A stretch of 64,000 nucleotides of DNA, from NCBI RefSeq assembly GCF_021134715.1, contig NC_060024.1:6758001-6822000 (forward strand). The letters run 5' to 3'. The notes beneath the pieces were generated by a model that worked only from the letters and a program-made list of their open reading frames with translations, had not been told where the DNA came from and ran no database searches. Origin of the DNA: Daphnia pulex. Taxonomy: Eukaryota > Arthropoda > Branchiopoda > Diplostraca > Daphniidae. The translations under genes and the position numbers were made by a program. Positions 44,398 through 57,100 of this stretch are shown in pieces. How positions within the stretch are numbered: position 1 is the first letter of the stretch; each line of letters opens with the position of its first letter.

Positions 44398-47300
44398 TCA
44401 CAAAATCATATTTTGTAATGACAAGATGCAATCGAGATTGTTGGAATCTGGCGGCAGTGGTGGCTCATCTTCGACCGGCTCGGTCTCCATAATCATCTGG
44501 ACGTCTGGGCGTGTCAGATCAAATTCCATCATCGTCGCCACCGACTTCAAAAGGGCGTAGACGTCGTTCTCTTGGCTGGTCGTCCACTTCTTGGCCGGCG
44601 ATCCTCTGCCGTCGTCCTGCAGGGCGAGCTGGGCCTTTTTGAGCAAGTGCTGGCACGTCTGGGACGTGTCAGATTGGGGCTCGACGCTCAACATGGTGAG
44701 ACACTGACGCAGGAGATCCAGGCGACGCCACTGGAACAAGGCGTCTTTCAGACACTGGACGCTCCAACATCCTTCGATTTGGGCCGTCGCTTGCTGCTCC
44801 AAACTCTTGACCTGGACGGCCTGGTGACTAGCTCTCAAATCGTCGGCCCACTCTTTTTGCAGCTTCACTTGGGCCGGCTGATTGTTGACCGTTGAATAGG
44901 AATAACTCCGCTCCAGGTCGCCTTTGAATACGGCCGACAGGCAGAGGTAATACATGCGCTGGTACATCCTCCATTGATCCTCGACGCTTTTATCTCTGAG
45001 CAACGACTCGGCCGCCTTGAACAGACTCTCGTCCGACGAATATTTGGTCAACAATTTGGTGATTTCCGCTTTGAGGTCGAACTGTGTCGCTAGTGGAGTT
45101 GAAAGACGACGACATCCGTCGACGACGCAATCGACCGATCCGCCAATGTTGTTGTTGTTGTTGCGGAGGGAACAAGGAACTTTGATCAAATGGCCGCACG
45201 GCAGCAAAGTCTCCACCATCTGTTGGCACAAGGCGACGGCGTGTTGGCACTGATTGCGGCACGGCAGTTGACACGAATGTCCGCAGTCCAGAATGGCCCC
45301 GCACTTCAATTTACAGACGATCCCGCAAATGGGAAAATGCTCTGGCAGTTTAACCTTTATTAAATAAAATAACAATTAATTCTTTTTCTCCATAAAAATT
45401 CCAATATTATTTCTTACTTTGACAGTTTGCTGATGATGGCGGTCGCAGCGAAGTGTCAATTCTTTGCCCAGCTCGCCATTTTTGTTTAAAACATTCTGAA
45501 CGTGAAGCCAGAGTTTACTTCCGGAGCCGGCCAGGAGACGGATGTTGCCCAAGAGAAAGAGTCCGTGACGGGCGCGGGATAGAGCGACACAAACTCGATT
45601 GGGGGTTCGCAAGAATCCCACCGATTTGATCCGGTTGTTGCGAACCAACGACAAGATGATGATGTCGTTCTCCTCGCCCTGGTAATTGTCCACCGTCGTG
45701 ATGTGGACGCGATCCAGCGAGCGCAGTTTGTACTGCTCCCGCCGGTGGGCCACCATGGCCCGCATCTGGGCGGCATAAGTCACCAGCACCGTGATCTTCT
45801 CCTGCTGTACACCTTGCTCGCAGAGGAAATGGGCCAATCGGAGAGCCATGGCGGCTTCGTGTCTGTTGTAGTAACTGCTGCCACCTTCCTCCCGAGCCTC
45901 CTGGTGGTCGTGATCGATGAAAAAGACGTTGCGGTTGACGGAAGGGACGACTGGATGCTGGAGGACGCTCGAGTGGTTCTCCAAATGGCTGTAGACGGAA
46001 GGAACAATCAATCGGGACACTTCGGGGCGCATTCGGTGCTGGACGGCCAACATGACGGACGGGACTCCGGTTTTGACTAGACGCTCGAATAGCGAAACGT
46101 CCATGTGATACTTTGCGGCCAATTTATGAACATTACACTGGGGTCTAAGCTGCAAATGATCACCTATTTAAAGAGAAATTGAATATAAACAAATTGCTCA
46201 CTTTTTTGCAATTGGATAAAACTTTAATTTCATACCGATCATGATGAGATGCTGACAACTGGCAGTTAGCGAAGCCACAATATGCGGCTCCAAGACTTGT
46301 GCGGCCTCTTCAACTAAAACTGCAATTAAAAATAGGAAAATAAGATTTCATAAATTTTCTAGAAATAGAATTTTTAACGGACCAATTTTGGGTTGTAAAA
46401 GGGCGAGAACATCCCGGCGACGAGCGGCACCTGTGGTGGTCAATCCAACGACATCGACGGAGCGACAAAGTGCCTCTTCCGACTCGGCTTTGATGCGATT
46501 GTATTCGCGAATTTGGCCCCGGTACGTCTGCTCCATTTGGTGGAGTTTCAACGTCTTTAACGACTCGGCCGCTTGATCACGTCCCAGCGGCGATTGAGCC
46601 GCCTGCTTCCTCATGTTGTTCAGTTTCTTCGTCAGGGCTTGGATATGATCCACCGTGTCCTGGATGCATTTCTTCAGGCCATTCATGCGATACTTGTGGT
46701 ACAGAAACGTCGACTCTGTGTACTTTTTTCTATCTTGAACGACATTATCTTTCAAAACAGACATCGTGTAACCTAAACAGATCAAACATTAAGAATATCA
46801 TTAATCAACTAATCGAAATTGAAATCAATTTGAATAATAATTTATACCTTCCAGCAAAGTGGATTGGGACTGGCTGCCGACTCGGATGACTTTTTTGGTG
46901 CATTTTAAAACTCCTTCGAGGAACTGATCCAGGGCTTGATTGGTCAAACAGATGACGACAATTGGACTCCGATTGTCCCTCCACAATTCACCGTAACTCT
47001 GCCAAAAATCTTGCATTTTCCCTCTCTGGAATTTGTCAACGAGACGGGCGTTGTCCTGGACATAGTTGCCGCTGTCGTGCCACAAATGTTTGTTGTCCAG
47101 CAGAGTGGCGATGATCTTCCGGCCGATGAACGTTTTGCCCGTACCGGGTGGGCCCTGAATCAGCGCCAATCGACGAGTCATGGCGGCGTGAAGGGCCGTC
47201 CTCTGGATGGGATTGACACCCAGTTCGCTAGCAGATGGCCAAGTGCTGATGTTTAAAACGTTTTTGGTTGTGACGCAATTGCCGTCGCTCTTGGTGATGC

Positions 47301-48117
47301 GGTACTCTTGACTTCCGGGGATTTTCGACTTGAGTAGGTAGTCGGGAACGCCAGGATCTTTCTTCCAGCCCAGTAGATGGTCTTTGAATGGGAAAGAGTC
47401 ATCCTGGAGTTGCTGATAGGCTTCCATGACGACCCTGTAGGGTTCGTAAAAGACTTCGCATTCCAGCATGGTGTAGGTCTTGCTGGTAAAGTCATCGCAG
47501 TTGTGTGGAGGATTTTCGATGCTGACAGTCAACCAGCCCTTCTCCAGTTCCTCGGGATCGCTTCGTGACACCGTGGCCAGGATGATGACTTTGTTGGGTG
47601 CATTCCACAGACAGACCAAAGCGCCGTAAATCAACCGTTTGTTCTTCTCCCAGTCGAAGCCGGGCATGGAATCAAACCGGATGTTGTATCGACGCCACGA
47701 ATCGGATCTGTCGGGGACCGTGACGCTGGACAGGAACGAATTTTGAATGAAACTGACGTTACGGTAGAAATGAATACGCTGATTTGGGTTGTCCACAGGT
47801 GGAACTTGCTCGCGGCCTTTGCAGAATTTCCCGATCGTTTCACGAAGTGGCTGAATGAAATCGGCCCACAAAAGTCGGAAGTGAGTCTCGAGATATGTTT
47901 GAATATCTGGATAAGGCTTCTTGGTGCTGTTTGGCCTCAGCAATTCATCTGCAGTGGCATCATCATTGGAGAGCATATCGGCTATCAGAGGCATCAAATG
48001 CATAACCCTAAAGTCATGTGTTGGCGGTGGAGAAGTACTCGGTTTCATGTTGCTCAAGTTACTGGTCGATTTGGATTTCGAGGCAAGCGAAAAACCAGCT
48101 TTCTGGTATCCAGGCAT
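44398..48117 (-). CDS. ZNFX1-like SF1 RNA helicase with NFX1-type zinc fingers
   Basis: Five exons (46848-48117, 46383-46772, 46236-46313, 45418-46163, 44398-45354) join in frame to about 1146 aa. The SF1/Upf1-type helicase motifs are all visible: Walker A GPPGTGKT, VEEAAQVLEP in the DEAA position, GDHLQLRP, QHRMRPEVSRLI, VDNYQGEENDIII and VALSRAR. The C-terminal part has Cys/His-rich NFX1-type fingers (CGHSCQLPC, CGHLIKVPC). This is the family of ZNFX1, an RNA helicase used in antiviral sensing in mammals and in small-RNA inheritance in nematodes. It is shorter than mammalian ZNFX1 (about 1900 aa): the N-terminal region and several fingers are missing. The first exon follows an AG at 48153, so upstream coding exons are possible; M at 48117 is a provisional start. 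Confidence 0.85.
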
Positions 48118-48152
48118 TTTCGATGAGTAGTTGTTACGAATGTTGTGGAGAT

Positions 48153-49804
48153 CTGCACAGAACAAAGAAAGAAATGTTGGGTTAGTAACCACTCAAGGTC
48201 AATGTTTCAATAATCTCTCTGTGAGAACTAGGAAAAGAACAATGAAATATTTCATAACAAGGTGACAATTCTTTGGCAAAACCAGATGGGACACAATTTT
48301 TCAAGCCTGAACCATTCCCACTTTGAATCGTGGACACCAGACAGACAATAACAGACATGATGCATCAACAACACACCTCATAACAAGTCGGGCCGAGGAG
48401 CACAAATCGTTAGAACCACGAAAGAAGTCGAACATTTATCAACTGAGCACCAACAATGTCCAACACCCCGGCATTCCGTCAAGCAAAACTGGGGGAAGTC
48501 CTTTCTTTTGCCTCACAACCTACACGACGTTGGAAAAAACACGTTGCTCAATCGGAAGTGGACATTGTGTGTGGATTGTGGAGGAATCGTCTTGCAGTCT
48601 GCTAAAACACCCGGTACCGACATAAAGAAAAGAGCGTGACTCACTTGTACCCTCAAGGCCCCATTACTTTATCCCGACTCGGCAAATTTCGAAATTTTAA
48701 AGCAGAATTGAATAGAAACGTGACTTTTCTCTTTTGATTGGTTGTTGGCAGTAGCAGACAGCTAACGAAACGACTCACAGAGGGCAGCAGTTTCGATAGA
48801 ATTCATTGGAAAAATGTTTACAAGGTGAAAAGCGATTTCAGGAACTTCCTTTTAACGAGCTTTGTTGTTCAAATTGATTCGTGGTAAAATGACAATACGA
48901 CCATGAAGATTGACAAACATTTGCAAAATAGTAATCACTTAATGACAAACTAATCTAGTCAATTTCAGATTATAAATAGGACTCACGGGAGAGGGGCCGG
49001 GTCGGACGATCTCTCAAATGGCAATTACTATGAAAATAATGGTCCAAATAGATTGCGGTCGTTAAAGTACGTTTTGGAGTAATGAAGACCCGTGGTAAGT
49101 TGGAGCTACAGTAACGGATTTTATTATATTCCACGAGGTTTTCTATCCTTCCCTGTCACGAATGACAGGGAAATATCAGGTGACGTGTTTCGCATGCCAA
49201 CGGAGATAACAAAAGATAGAGAACAATTTTCAGCGAACGAAATGACTCACGCGTTTAAATGGACATCGCTGTGTAAACGGTCCGACAAAGGACAGTGTGA
49301 GATAGAATACACGAGACAAGTGTCCAAGTGGAATGTCTTCATCCTTTAATGTTTTCATGAATGTTACGCAAATGGAAAGTAGGTATGAATCATCTTGCCA
49401 TTATCTCTGCGCTGATTGTGGCGTGTATTTATTGTTTAGCGTGGGACATATCGATTCGGGAATTATGAGTCACGATAAAACATATTTGACATAAGGAAAT
49501 AGCTACTAGAACATGAACTGATGAACAACATGTCAAACAAAACATTATTAAATACGCTTTTTGCATAACCTTTGTTAAACACATTTTATTTTATGCATGC
49601 GACTAACAGAGTAACTGTTTAAATTATTGTTTGTGGATTCTGAATTTCTGATCAATATTTTCAATTCACGCCGGCTCACGTGGCTACGTTTAAATAAATC
49701 TGGCAACACCAGAAACCCAATAAAAATAATCAATACTTTTCGTCTGCTTTTTTGGCGTTGACGTTTACTGTCACCGTTTAATTGAACTGATTAATTGCTG
49801 AAAA
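48153..49804. other. Intergenic between divergent ZNFX1-like gene and EMC3
   Basis: It probably contains both promoters and the 5' UTR exons. Short ORFs are present but no recognisable gene or repeat. Confidence 0.5.
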
Positions 49805-50760
49805 ATGGCAGAACTATTATTAGATTCAAATATTCGTATTTGGGTGTTTTTACCCATAATTATGATCACTTTCCTTGTGGGTATTCTTCGCCATTATTTC
49901 TCCCTCATCATAGCCAGCCAAAAGAAAGTCGAGTTGCTCCAAGTCCAAGACAGGTATTGTAACTATCGCAGTCACGCAGATCTGTATAGACTAAATTGAC
50001 TGATTATATTTTATTGCCTTTACAGTCAAGCGCTGGTTCGTTCGAGACTATTGCGAGAAAATGGGAAATTTTTGCCCAAGCAAGCTTTCCTGATGAGACG
50101 GCATTTTTTCAACAGTGAAGATATGGGCTACTTCAAAACTCAGAAACGGGCTGCCCCCACCACCAATCCCATGACAGACCCCAATGCAATGACTGATATG
50201 CTGAAGGGAAATGTTACTAATGTCCTTCCCATGATTATTATTGGTGGATGGATCAACTGGGCCTTTTCAGGATTTGTTACAAGTAAAAACAAAAACGTGT
50301 GTACCTGTTTATCCGTAATGTAAACTAATATGAGCATGTTTTACAGCAAAGGTGCCATTCCCGCTGACTCTGAGGTTCAAACCAATGTTGCAGAGAGGAG
50401 TTGAACTGGTTTCGCTGGATGCATCATGGGTTTCATCTGCCTCGTGGTACTTCTTGAATGTGTTTGGATTACGAAGCATCTACTCTCTAGTCCTTGGAGA
50501 AAACAATGGTGAGCAATAAATCTCTGAGATGATGAGAGAACCAAACTAACATATTTCTTGTGTGCTATATCTTTGCAGCTGCTGACCAGACCAAGGCCAT
50601 GGCTGATCAAATGTCTGGTGCTGCAATGGCTATGCCGCAAGATCCCAAAGCTGCATTCAAGGCAGAGTGGGAATCGCTGGAGATTGTTCAGCACCAGTGG
50701 GCCCTGCGAAATGTGGAAGCAGAGTTACTTGGCACTACCTCTCACAGCAAGACAGATTAA
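49805..50760 (+). CDS. EMC3: ER membrane protein complex subunit 3
   Basis: Exons 49805-49953, 50026-50282, 50347-50508 and 50579-50760 splice in frame to 249 aa, close to the usual size of about 260. EMC3 belongs to the Oxa1/YidC/Get1 superfamily and is the core insertase subunit of the EMC, which inserts tail-anchored and multi-pass proteins into the ER membrane. Visible hallmarks are the N-terminal [13 protein letters not shown] membrane helix, [20 protein letters not shown]-like [23 protein letters not shown] and [14 protein letters not shown] followed by [15 protein letters not shown]. All introns are 64-73 bp. The gene looks complete and functional and is single in the window. Confidence 0.95.
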
Positions 50761-51153
50761 GCATTATAATATTCTATTATTTGTCTCTTAAGTGTGGATT
50801 TTGTCCGTGAATGTAGAAATAAATTCTTTTAACTCTAATCTCTAACCGTTTAATTTCTTTTAGATTTTCTTTCTTTAACATTGCCTACATAGTCGCCATC
50901 AGAAAATGACGTTTGGTGGACATTTCCAATCCAGTTTGATTAAAATATAAATGCTACTTTGATATGATCTTTATACCATTGTATTTAATTGGTGAGTGAA
51001 AACAATTCGAATTTCTAAACAATCTATGATAAAAGTAATAATGGGACATTCTTTTAACACGTCTGAATAAATTTCTACCAATTAACAAAAGGCTTGGGTC
51101 GCCAGGGCCGGCCAGTTGGAGTTTCAACAGTGAAAGTGCTAAACATGCAGAAA
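50761..51153. other. EMC3 3' UTR and intergenic DNA
   Basis: AATAAA at about 50818 is a good poly(A) signal for EMC3. Nothing else is seen. Confidence 0.5.
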
Positions 51154-51554
51154 TCAATTCGTCTTTTTTTTCTGGCCATTCATTTTCACCCGGCCATTCG
51201 AACAGATGATGTTCCGGCAGAGGTAAAAGACTAGATAGAAAAACGAAAGCGCCGAAAACACGACAAAGAATAAAACGTCGAAGAGATAGCGCAGGAAAAG
51301 GGAAAATTTGCGCGAAGCTATACGAAGGTGAGGTGCGCCCTGATTCCGGATGACGTACTCGATCCAGTAGACGGCACGGTCCAGTGGACTTGTCATTTGA
51401 TCGCGCGCCAGGGCCGATACTTGATCCATTTTCTCGGCATATCTATGACATAAATTTGTTATTATTATGAAATTCAAACCGAATAATTTACAGCAATCTG
51501 AATTTTACTGGGATCTGTAAGGATCCGCTGGATGGCGTCGTAAAGAATCTCTTC
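51154..51554 (-). pseudogene. UDP-glucuronosyltransferase C-terminal fragment
   Basis: A minus-strand exon (51154-51442) encodes YAEKMDQVSALARDQ, SPLDRAVYWIEYVIR, GAPHLR and a hydrophobic segment before a Lys-rich tail. This is the typical UGT C-terminus: end of the GT-B domain, one membrane helix and a cytosolic di-Lys-like tail. A second piece (about 51490-51554) reads EEILYDAIQRILTDPS, the segment just before it. The two pieces do not join in phase at any obvious donor, and upstream of 51554 no UGT sequence remains, including the UDP-sugar signature. It is a truncated relic. Confidence 0.8.
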
Positions 51555-51721
51555 CTAACAACAACTCTTGTTAACAACAATCTAACAAGTGCAGACATCA
51601 AATTTATTTAAATTTATCCATCAATTGATTAGATAATTGTCTGCAATATACGTATTTGTATCGATCATTGCGACATAGCTGCTGTTATGATATGAAGTTA
51701 ACAAAAAAATTAAAAATCGAA

Positions 51722-53350
51722 GTTCATTAGGCCTACAAACTAAAATTTCACAACACACCAAATCAACTGAAATCTCTTGTTAACTTAATTCTGGATGAGA
51801 ATGAGCATGATTTTGTAACAAGAATATTTCTTCCCAAAAAATAGCTATCGATTTTTTTTTTGCTGATAATTATATAGGTTAACTTGTATAATCCTATTAT
51901 TTGTCATCCCAGCAATAAAACGATTGACTAAGAAAAATTAAATTTACCCAAGAATTTTATCTTATTTATTTTCGGAATACAGGTCTATTTCTTATTTTTG
52001 TAAAAATATGTTGGTCGTCCGTCTTGATGTTAGGACCCCCTCCCACCCGACTCTCTTGGTCTGTTTACTCCCTGCTGATCGAGTTTCATTCATTTATTTA
52101 ACTAAACAGTTGCGTCGTATTACCGCCCACCGGCCCACCCTCTTTGGACTGAAAAGGTGTTGGGGTAATAAGCAAGACGAAATAAGAGAAAGAGAATGAT
52201 GCATGCATATCGGCGTTAAATATCCAACTTGCGTGGCAGGCGAGGCCGGGCCGAGCCCCGGAAAACTCTCGGCGCTGCTTCATTCGGCCACCACCCGCCA
52301 CGGAGAAAGGACATGTAGCCTAGTTCGATTTTGTCGTATTCGTTTTGCCGGATTTTGATTTGAAACAAAGTTCAGATCAAAATCCGGCAAAAGTGAAAAC
52401 TCGCAAAATTGGACTGACATGTCATCTTTTGTTTTTGAGGGAGAGCCGTTGTGCGTGCTTTATCGGGATCTTCCGGTTTTTTTTTATTTAGCCGATTTAT
52501 CTGGCTGCGTTGCCAGATAAATCGGTTAAATAAAAAAGATCCTGAAGAGCTCTATAATAGTTTTTTGGGAAAGGGGGGAAAGAGGGAAGTCAATATGAAG
52601 GGGGTAGGGGTGTCAAATTCAATACATTCCCTTATATACGAGGGATCACGCTGAGAGGGGGTGGATACTTACCCATCCCTTCATTCGTTGTGATATAGAT
52701 GGTTGGCCATGAAATTTTAGTTCTGGCACTCGTTGATGGTCCTTCATGTGCTGGCAAATTCGTTGGAACTGTTTTCGTAGACGTCGAGTGTGACGTCGGG
52801 GTAGGAAGTCGGGGCCTTCTCTTTATCGGCTCAAGCGAGAAGAGAGACCCATAAAAATGAAAGCAGTCAGCACCAAGATTAGTGGAATCAAGAATGATGA
52901 TATTTCCAGTCGTTGCTTGAACCACAGCTTAAACAGGGAAGCGGTGTCGAGCGGTTCAAGCGAAAAAAGTTGACGAGGAATTATCCCACCGTAAAGGTTA
53001 TGAACCGTTTGGTTCAGCTGTATTGGAATAAGCCGAATAAGCACATTAGAAATCATATAGGACCAGAAAATTAAAAAAACACTGAATTTCTAAAATGTTT
53101 AGCTACATACCACTGTTTCCAAATTGGATAAGCTGATGTAAAAGATCGCTTCCACGACCCATACAGAAGGTAGATATCCAGTTGTTGTGTGTGTGCATTA
53201 TATGGGCTCTTGGCATGGTTTTGGCATGAAAAATGGGGAAGGGAGGCAAGGGGGGGAAGTCAATATTAAGAGGGTAAGGGTGTATAGAGGCGCTAGAGGC
53301 GTTTTCTGTAATTGTGATGATGCAATTACGTTTAATCAATTGGATTTAAG
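51722..53350. repeat. Segmental duplication B, copy 2
   Basis: Partner of 29138-30860. It contains the third double-hairpin module (52272-52580) and the same minus-strand hydrophobic ORF (52823-53056). Confidence 0.7.
52272..52580. repeat. Double-hairpin repeat module, copy 3
   Basis: Hairpin 1 at 52343-52392, slightly decayed in the loop, and hairpin 2 at 52492-52525, intact. Confidence 0.7.
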
Positions 53351-53369
53351 GGAACAATCGTGTTCATCT

Positions 53370-53478
53370 TCGGTCATCTTTATTTTTTGAGGGAGGGCCG
53401 TTGTGGTCTGCTTTATCGGGATCTTCAGGGTCTTTTTTATTTAGCCGATTTATCTGGCTGCGTTGCCAGATAAATCGG
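53370..53478. repeat. Double-hairpin module, partial copy 4
   Basis: Only the right part with hairpin 2 (53445-53478) is present. The similarity stops exactly at the base of the hairpin, where unrelated sequence begins. Confidence 0.65.
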
Positions 53479-53726
53479 AGAAGATTTGGGATGGAGGTTG
53501 CTTTGGAAACATCACACACTTTTTGATTCTCAGCAACACATTTCGTGACAGCTTTCAAAATGTAACCATCTGGATGCATACAACTTTCAGTTTTTCTAAT
53601 ATAATGCCTAAACATGTTACATTTAACAAAAATTGACAGAATTTTTACACTCACCATTTTTACATTAGACGACATAGATGTTATACCCGCAAACTGCCCC
53701 AACGTTGCCAGGCCAGTTTGCCTCAA
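53479..53726 (-). pseudogene. Possible helix-turn-helix transposon-protein fragment
   Basis: The minus-strand frame encodes FVKCNMFRHYIRKTES and AVTKCVAENQKVCDVSKA, followed by SIPNLL. The second part has the spacing of a psq/CENP-B-type helix-turn-helix found in Pogo-like transposase and BTB proteins. The frame then runs into the hairpin repeat, so it is truncated. The family call is weak. Confidence 0.3.
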
Positions 53727-54144
53727 GAATAGGTGTCGTTAATCAAATTGATTTTTCAGTAACTCCTCTAAGGAGAAATAATAAACTAAAAAATCGGATT
53801 GAAAGAGAAAAGAATTTTCTTCAAGAATATTATTGGTTGAAAGTTTTATTCTATTTCTGAAACCCGTAAATTGAAAAAATCTGTCAAAGCTGATGACACG
53901 ATTTTAAGGCGCCAAAATTGTTGTTTCATTTATTACTGAACCCTTCGGACTTTTTTAATGATTTTTTTTTTAACGATGAAGATTTTCGGGTTGCATAAGC
54001 ATGAATTTTTCTGACACTTAAATTTCATTAAAACATATCTCAATATCGATAGTGCCAACATACACACTACCCTAACTGCCCCGTTCTCCCCTAACAATGG
54101 TGTAATTGAAAAATGTGCACAGGACAAGAAAAAAGTCAAATATC
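53727..54144. other. AT-rich DNA, no gene seen
   Basis: Sequence present only in this copy of the duplication. Nothing recognised. Confidence 0.4.
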
Positions 54145-57100
54145 CGCACTTTCAAGAGATGGATGCCCGCCAAGGTAACCCCAGGATATCCTATTAGTAA
54201 CAAGGCAGCAATAAAACATTTTCACAGGTAAATCGGTTTGGTTCATCAAAGATTAATCAAAACTTTTCTAAAGTATCTTTCAGTGCTGACAAAATTTATG
54301 TTCCCTTGCTGTTAACAATTTCCTTTTGTTGGTTTTTTTTCAGGACCTAAGATTTGGCAACCAAAAAGCTGCATATTCCATTATTAGTAGAAGGACTTCC
54401 CTAGAATCCCCATCGATCATGGTAGCCAATACTGGAGAAACTACTCTACACCAAGCACGCTAATACAAAACTTGACACGTCAGGGGCCCGTCACCATCGT
54501 CACGGGTAATGCGTTATCAATTCATTTTAGCAATAATTGAATATAAAAATAATTTTTTTCTCGATAAATGTAGGTAAAAAACGAAGGGTTCTTTTCTATG
54601 AAATGCAATAACGACATAAACTCAATAATAGATATCGCGAAAGTGGCTGACCTTTTTTTTGACTGATGCTTCGTTTGGCTTTGGAATGGAAATTTTTGAA
54701 TTTCTGAAAACGTTTCAGGCAAGATTTACTGAAGCATAATATACTTCTTTTGTTCAAAATTAACGATCTTGAACGATTATTATGTGCATGGATTTAGCAG
54801 CTGAGTAATGGCCGTGGATTCCGATCTGTGTGGATGGAAAGAGCTGTGTCTTCCGGATGGGAAAAACCAGGCAGGTGTGGCGTAAAAAGGATTTGGTCGA
54901 AATCGGGAGTCTAGCGCGATAAAGGTAATACACGTCAAGTATTAAGGGAATCGGGGGACTCGCTATCGTTGGAAACAGCTAGCTATTAGGGAACTATGAT
55001 GATTGATGAACCAGCGAGACGGGTGCATATTATATCCTTGATCGTTTGTTGCGTCCGTGATTCATTTTTAATACTGTTCATGTAATATGCAGAGTTTGGC
55101 ATCCTTCACCAACGGCAGGCACCGCCTCAAAATGGAAGACTACGACACGCTGCATCCGCAAAAGGCCGTTTTCGTCAAGGAGAGTCAACTCGACTTTCAT
55201 TCCAGCTTTCTCTCCACCATCGTCGATCGTCCGCAGAAAACTCTTCCGCAGCGGAATGAAAGGTGCTGTTATTACCTGAGAAGCCTTAAAAATTTAGAAC
55301 GAATGACAGGAACATTATTTTTCAGTTCGATTCCGGGTGATCCTATAACGCAATTAAATCTGAAACTTTACACGGATACAATCACCGTCTCGCTGCGCAA
55401 CGAATATAGAAGCCTCAAGTGCACCACCATCGTAGTGGTCACGAAGTCGTAGAGCACATCCATCGCCACGGAAGTTCTCACGCTGAGACCATCATCGCGG
55501 AAAACAGTAAATTCAATTTCAAATTTCCCGTCAAATTTTTTTATTTTTCAAAAAAATTTCCGGATGCGCAGGAGAGAAAGCGGAATGATTCATTTCATTT
55601 CTGATTGATTTTCTTGGCTTGTGTTGCAGGATTCAAAGTGGGGATCAGCACGGGGCGGATTCACGCCAGAGGATCAGTGGGCGTCGGAAGGTCTGCTCAC
55701 CTTCAAGAGGATCCTATTGGCGGGTTGGGCGAGGCGGCTTCAGATTTCGCTCCCAATTGCGGCAAACGTTTCCCTCGTCAATCGCTGCCACTCGATGACT
55801 GAGAGCCCCAAGCCAATTGACGTCATCTCAATAAATTTTCTTTCTTTTTTTTGTAAACGTGTGGATAGCTTACCACCTGGGGGATGATGTGAATGTGAAA
55901 GGTATACCTCTAAATATAGACAAATTATGAAATTTCTCAAATCTCTTTTGTTGAATTCCGGGTAAGAATCAAATAAATACGTAAACAAAAAATGGTTGCC
56001 AAATGGTTTTTCTTACCCTTCCCCAGCTACCTATGACGAAACCGGGATGGGGAAGCCAACACAGCCGTGAACCGACCAGGAGTCTATAGCTCTGCCCGGA
56101 CGTTTTTTAGCGGTTTTTTTTAATGGTTTTTTTAGATGGGTTTTTCTTCTTCCGTGGGTTGGAGCGGGTTGGGCCAACAGAGTAAATGGGTTCGGCTCGG
56201 GCGTAAATGGGTCAAAAAAATTTTACCGGCCGGGTAACGGCCCGGGCAAAAACTCGGGTCAAACACACTTTTTTTACAAACTTCAAAAAATTCCCTAAAT
56301 TTCTTAATTATCTTCTTCTTCCAACAGTGACACGTCAATTCTGTCTTCTGAACACCCTGAACGCCCTTTTCTACCACTTTTCCTACTTTTCATGGTACGA
56401 AATTATCGTAGAGCATTTTGCGGCCATATTTTTAGGTCTTTCTTGAGGCCGCATGCATAGAGAATAAAGCGTAGCGAATAAGCTCGTTAGCTTCTTATGT
56501 AACTACTAGATGGCGCCACCGCTCGGGTTGGCCCGCGGACCCGGGGGTTCAACCCGTCGCCCGCCCCGTTAAAAAAATGCCTCGGTGGGTCGAGTCGGGT
56601 TGGGTATTTTTTCGTTCAGCCCAGGCGGTGGCCCGGGTTTTCATCGCCCGGGCCACAGCCCTACGAAGGACAATCAGCTGGATATGTTAAAGTCGCATCA
56701 TGGTAGAAGAGGGGGTGGTATGTTCACGCACTAGAATTATCCCATAAGGCTAGATTCTCCGTTTTTCATGTTTTTTTCCAAAGTCCTTTGCCACGATAAA
56801 TGGTGTGCCACCAAGCGTAGCGTTACTCAATCGTGTTTTCTTGAAGTGTTTCCAAAAACGGGTTATGACTAGCAATTTTTGTAAATTTTTAAGTTATTGG
56901 TATCTGAGTTGGAAAAGCGTCGAGTTCCCATATGGGACGACGTAGATTCAAATCGTCAAAAAACTATTTTTCTATTTTCCTTTTTTCCTAAATTTTTAAA
57001 GCGAAATTGATAGAATACCTAGATTCTGTAAAAAAGCGAGTTTTTTCACATTTTTAAAATAAAATCCTAATTTGTTTTCTTTCGCAAGGAAAAAAACGTG

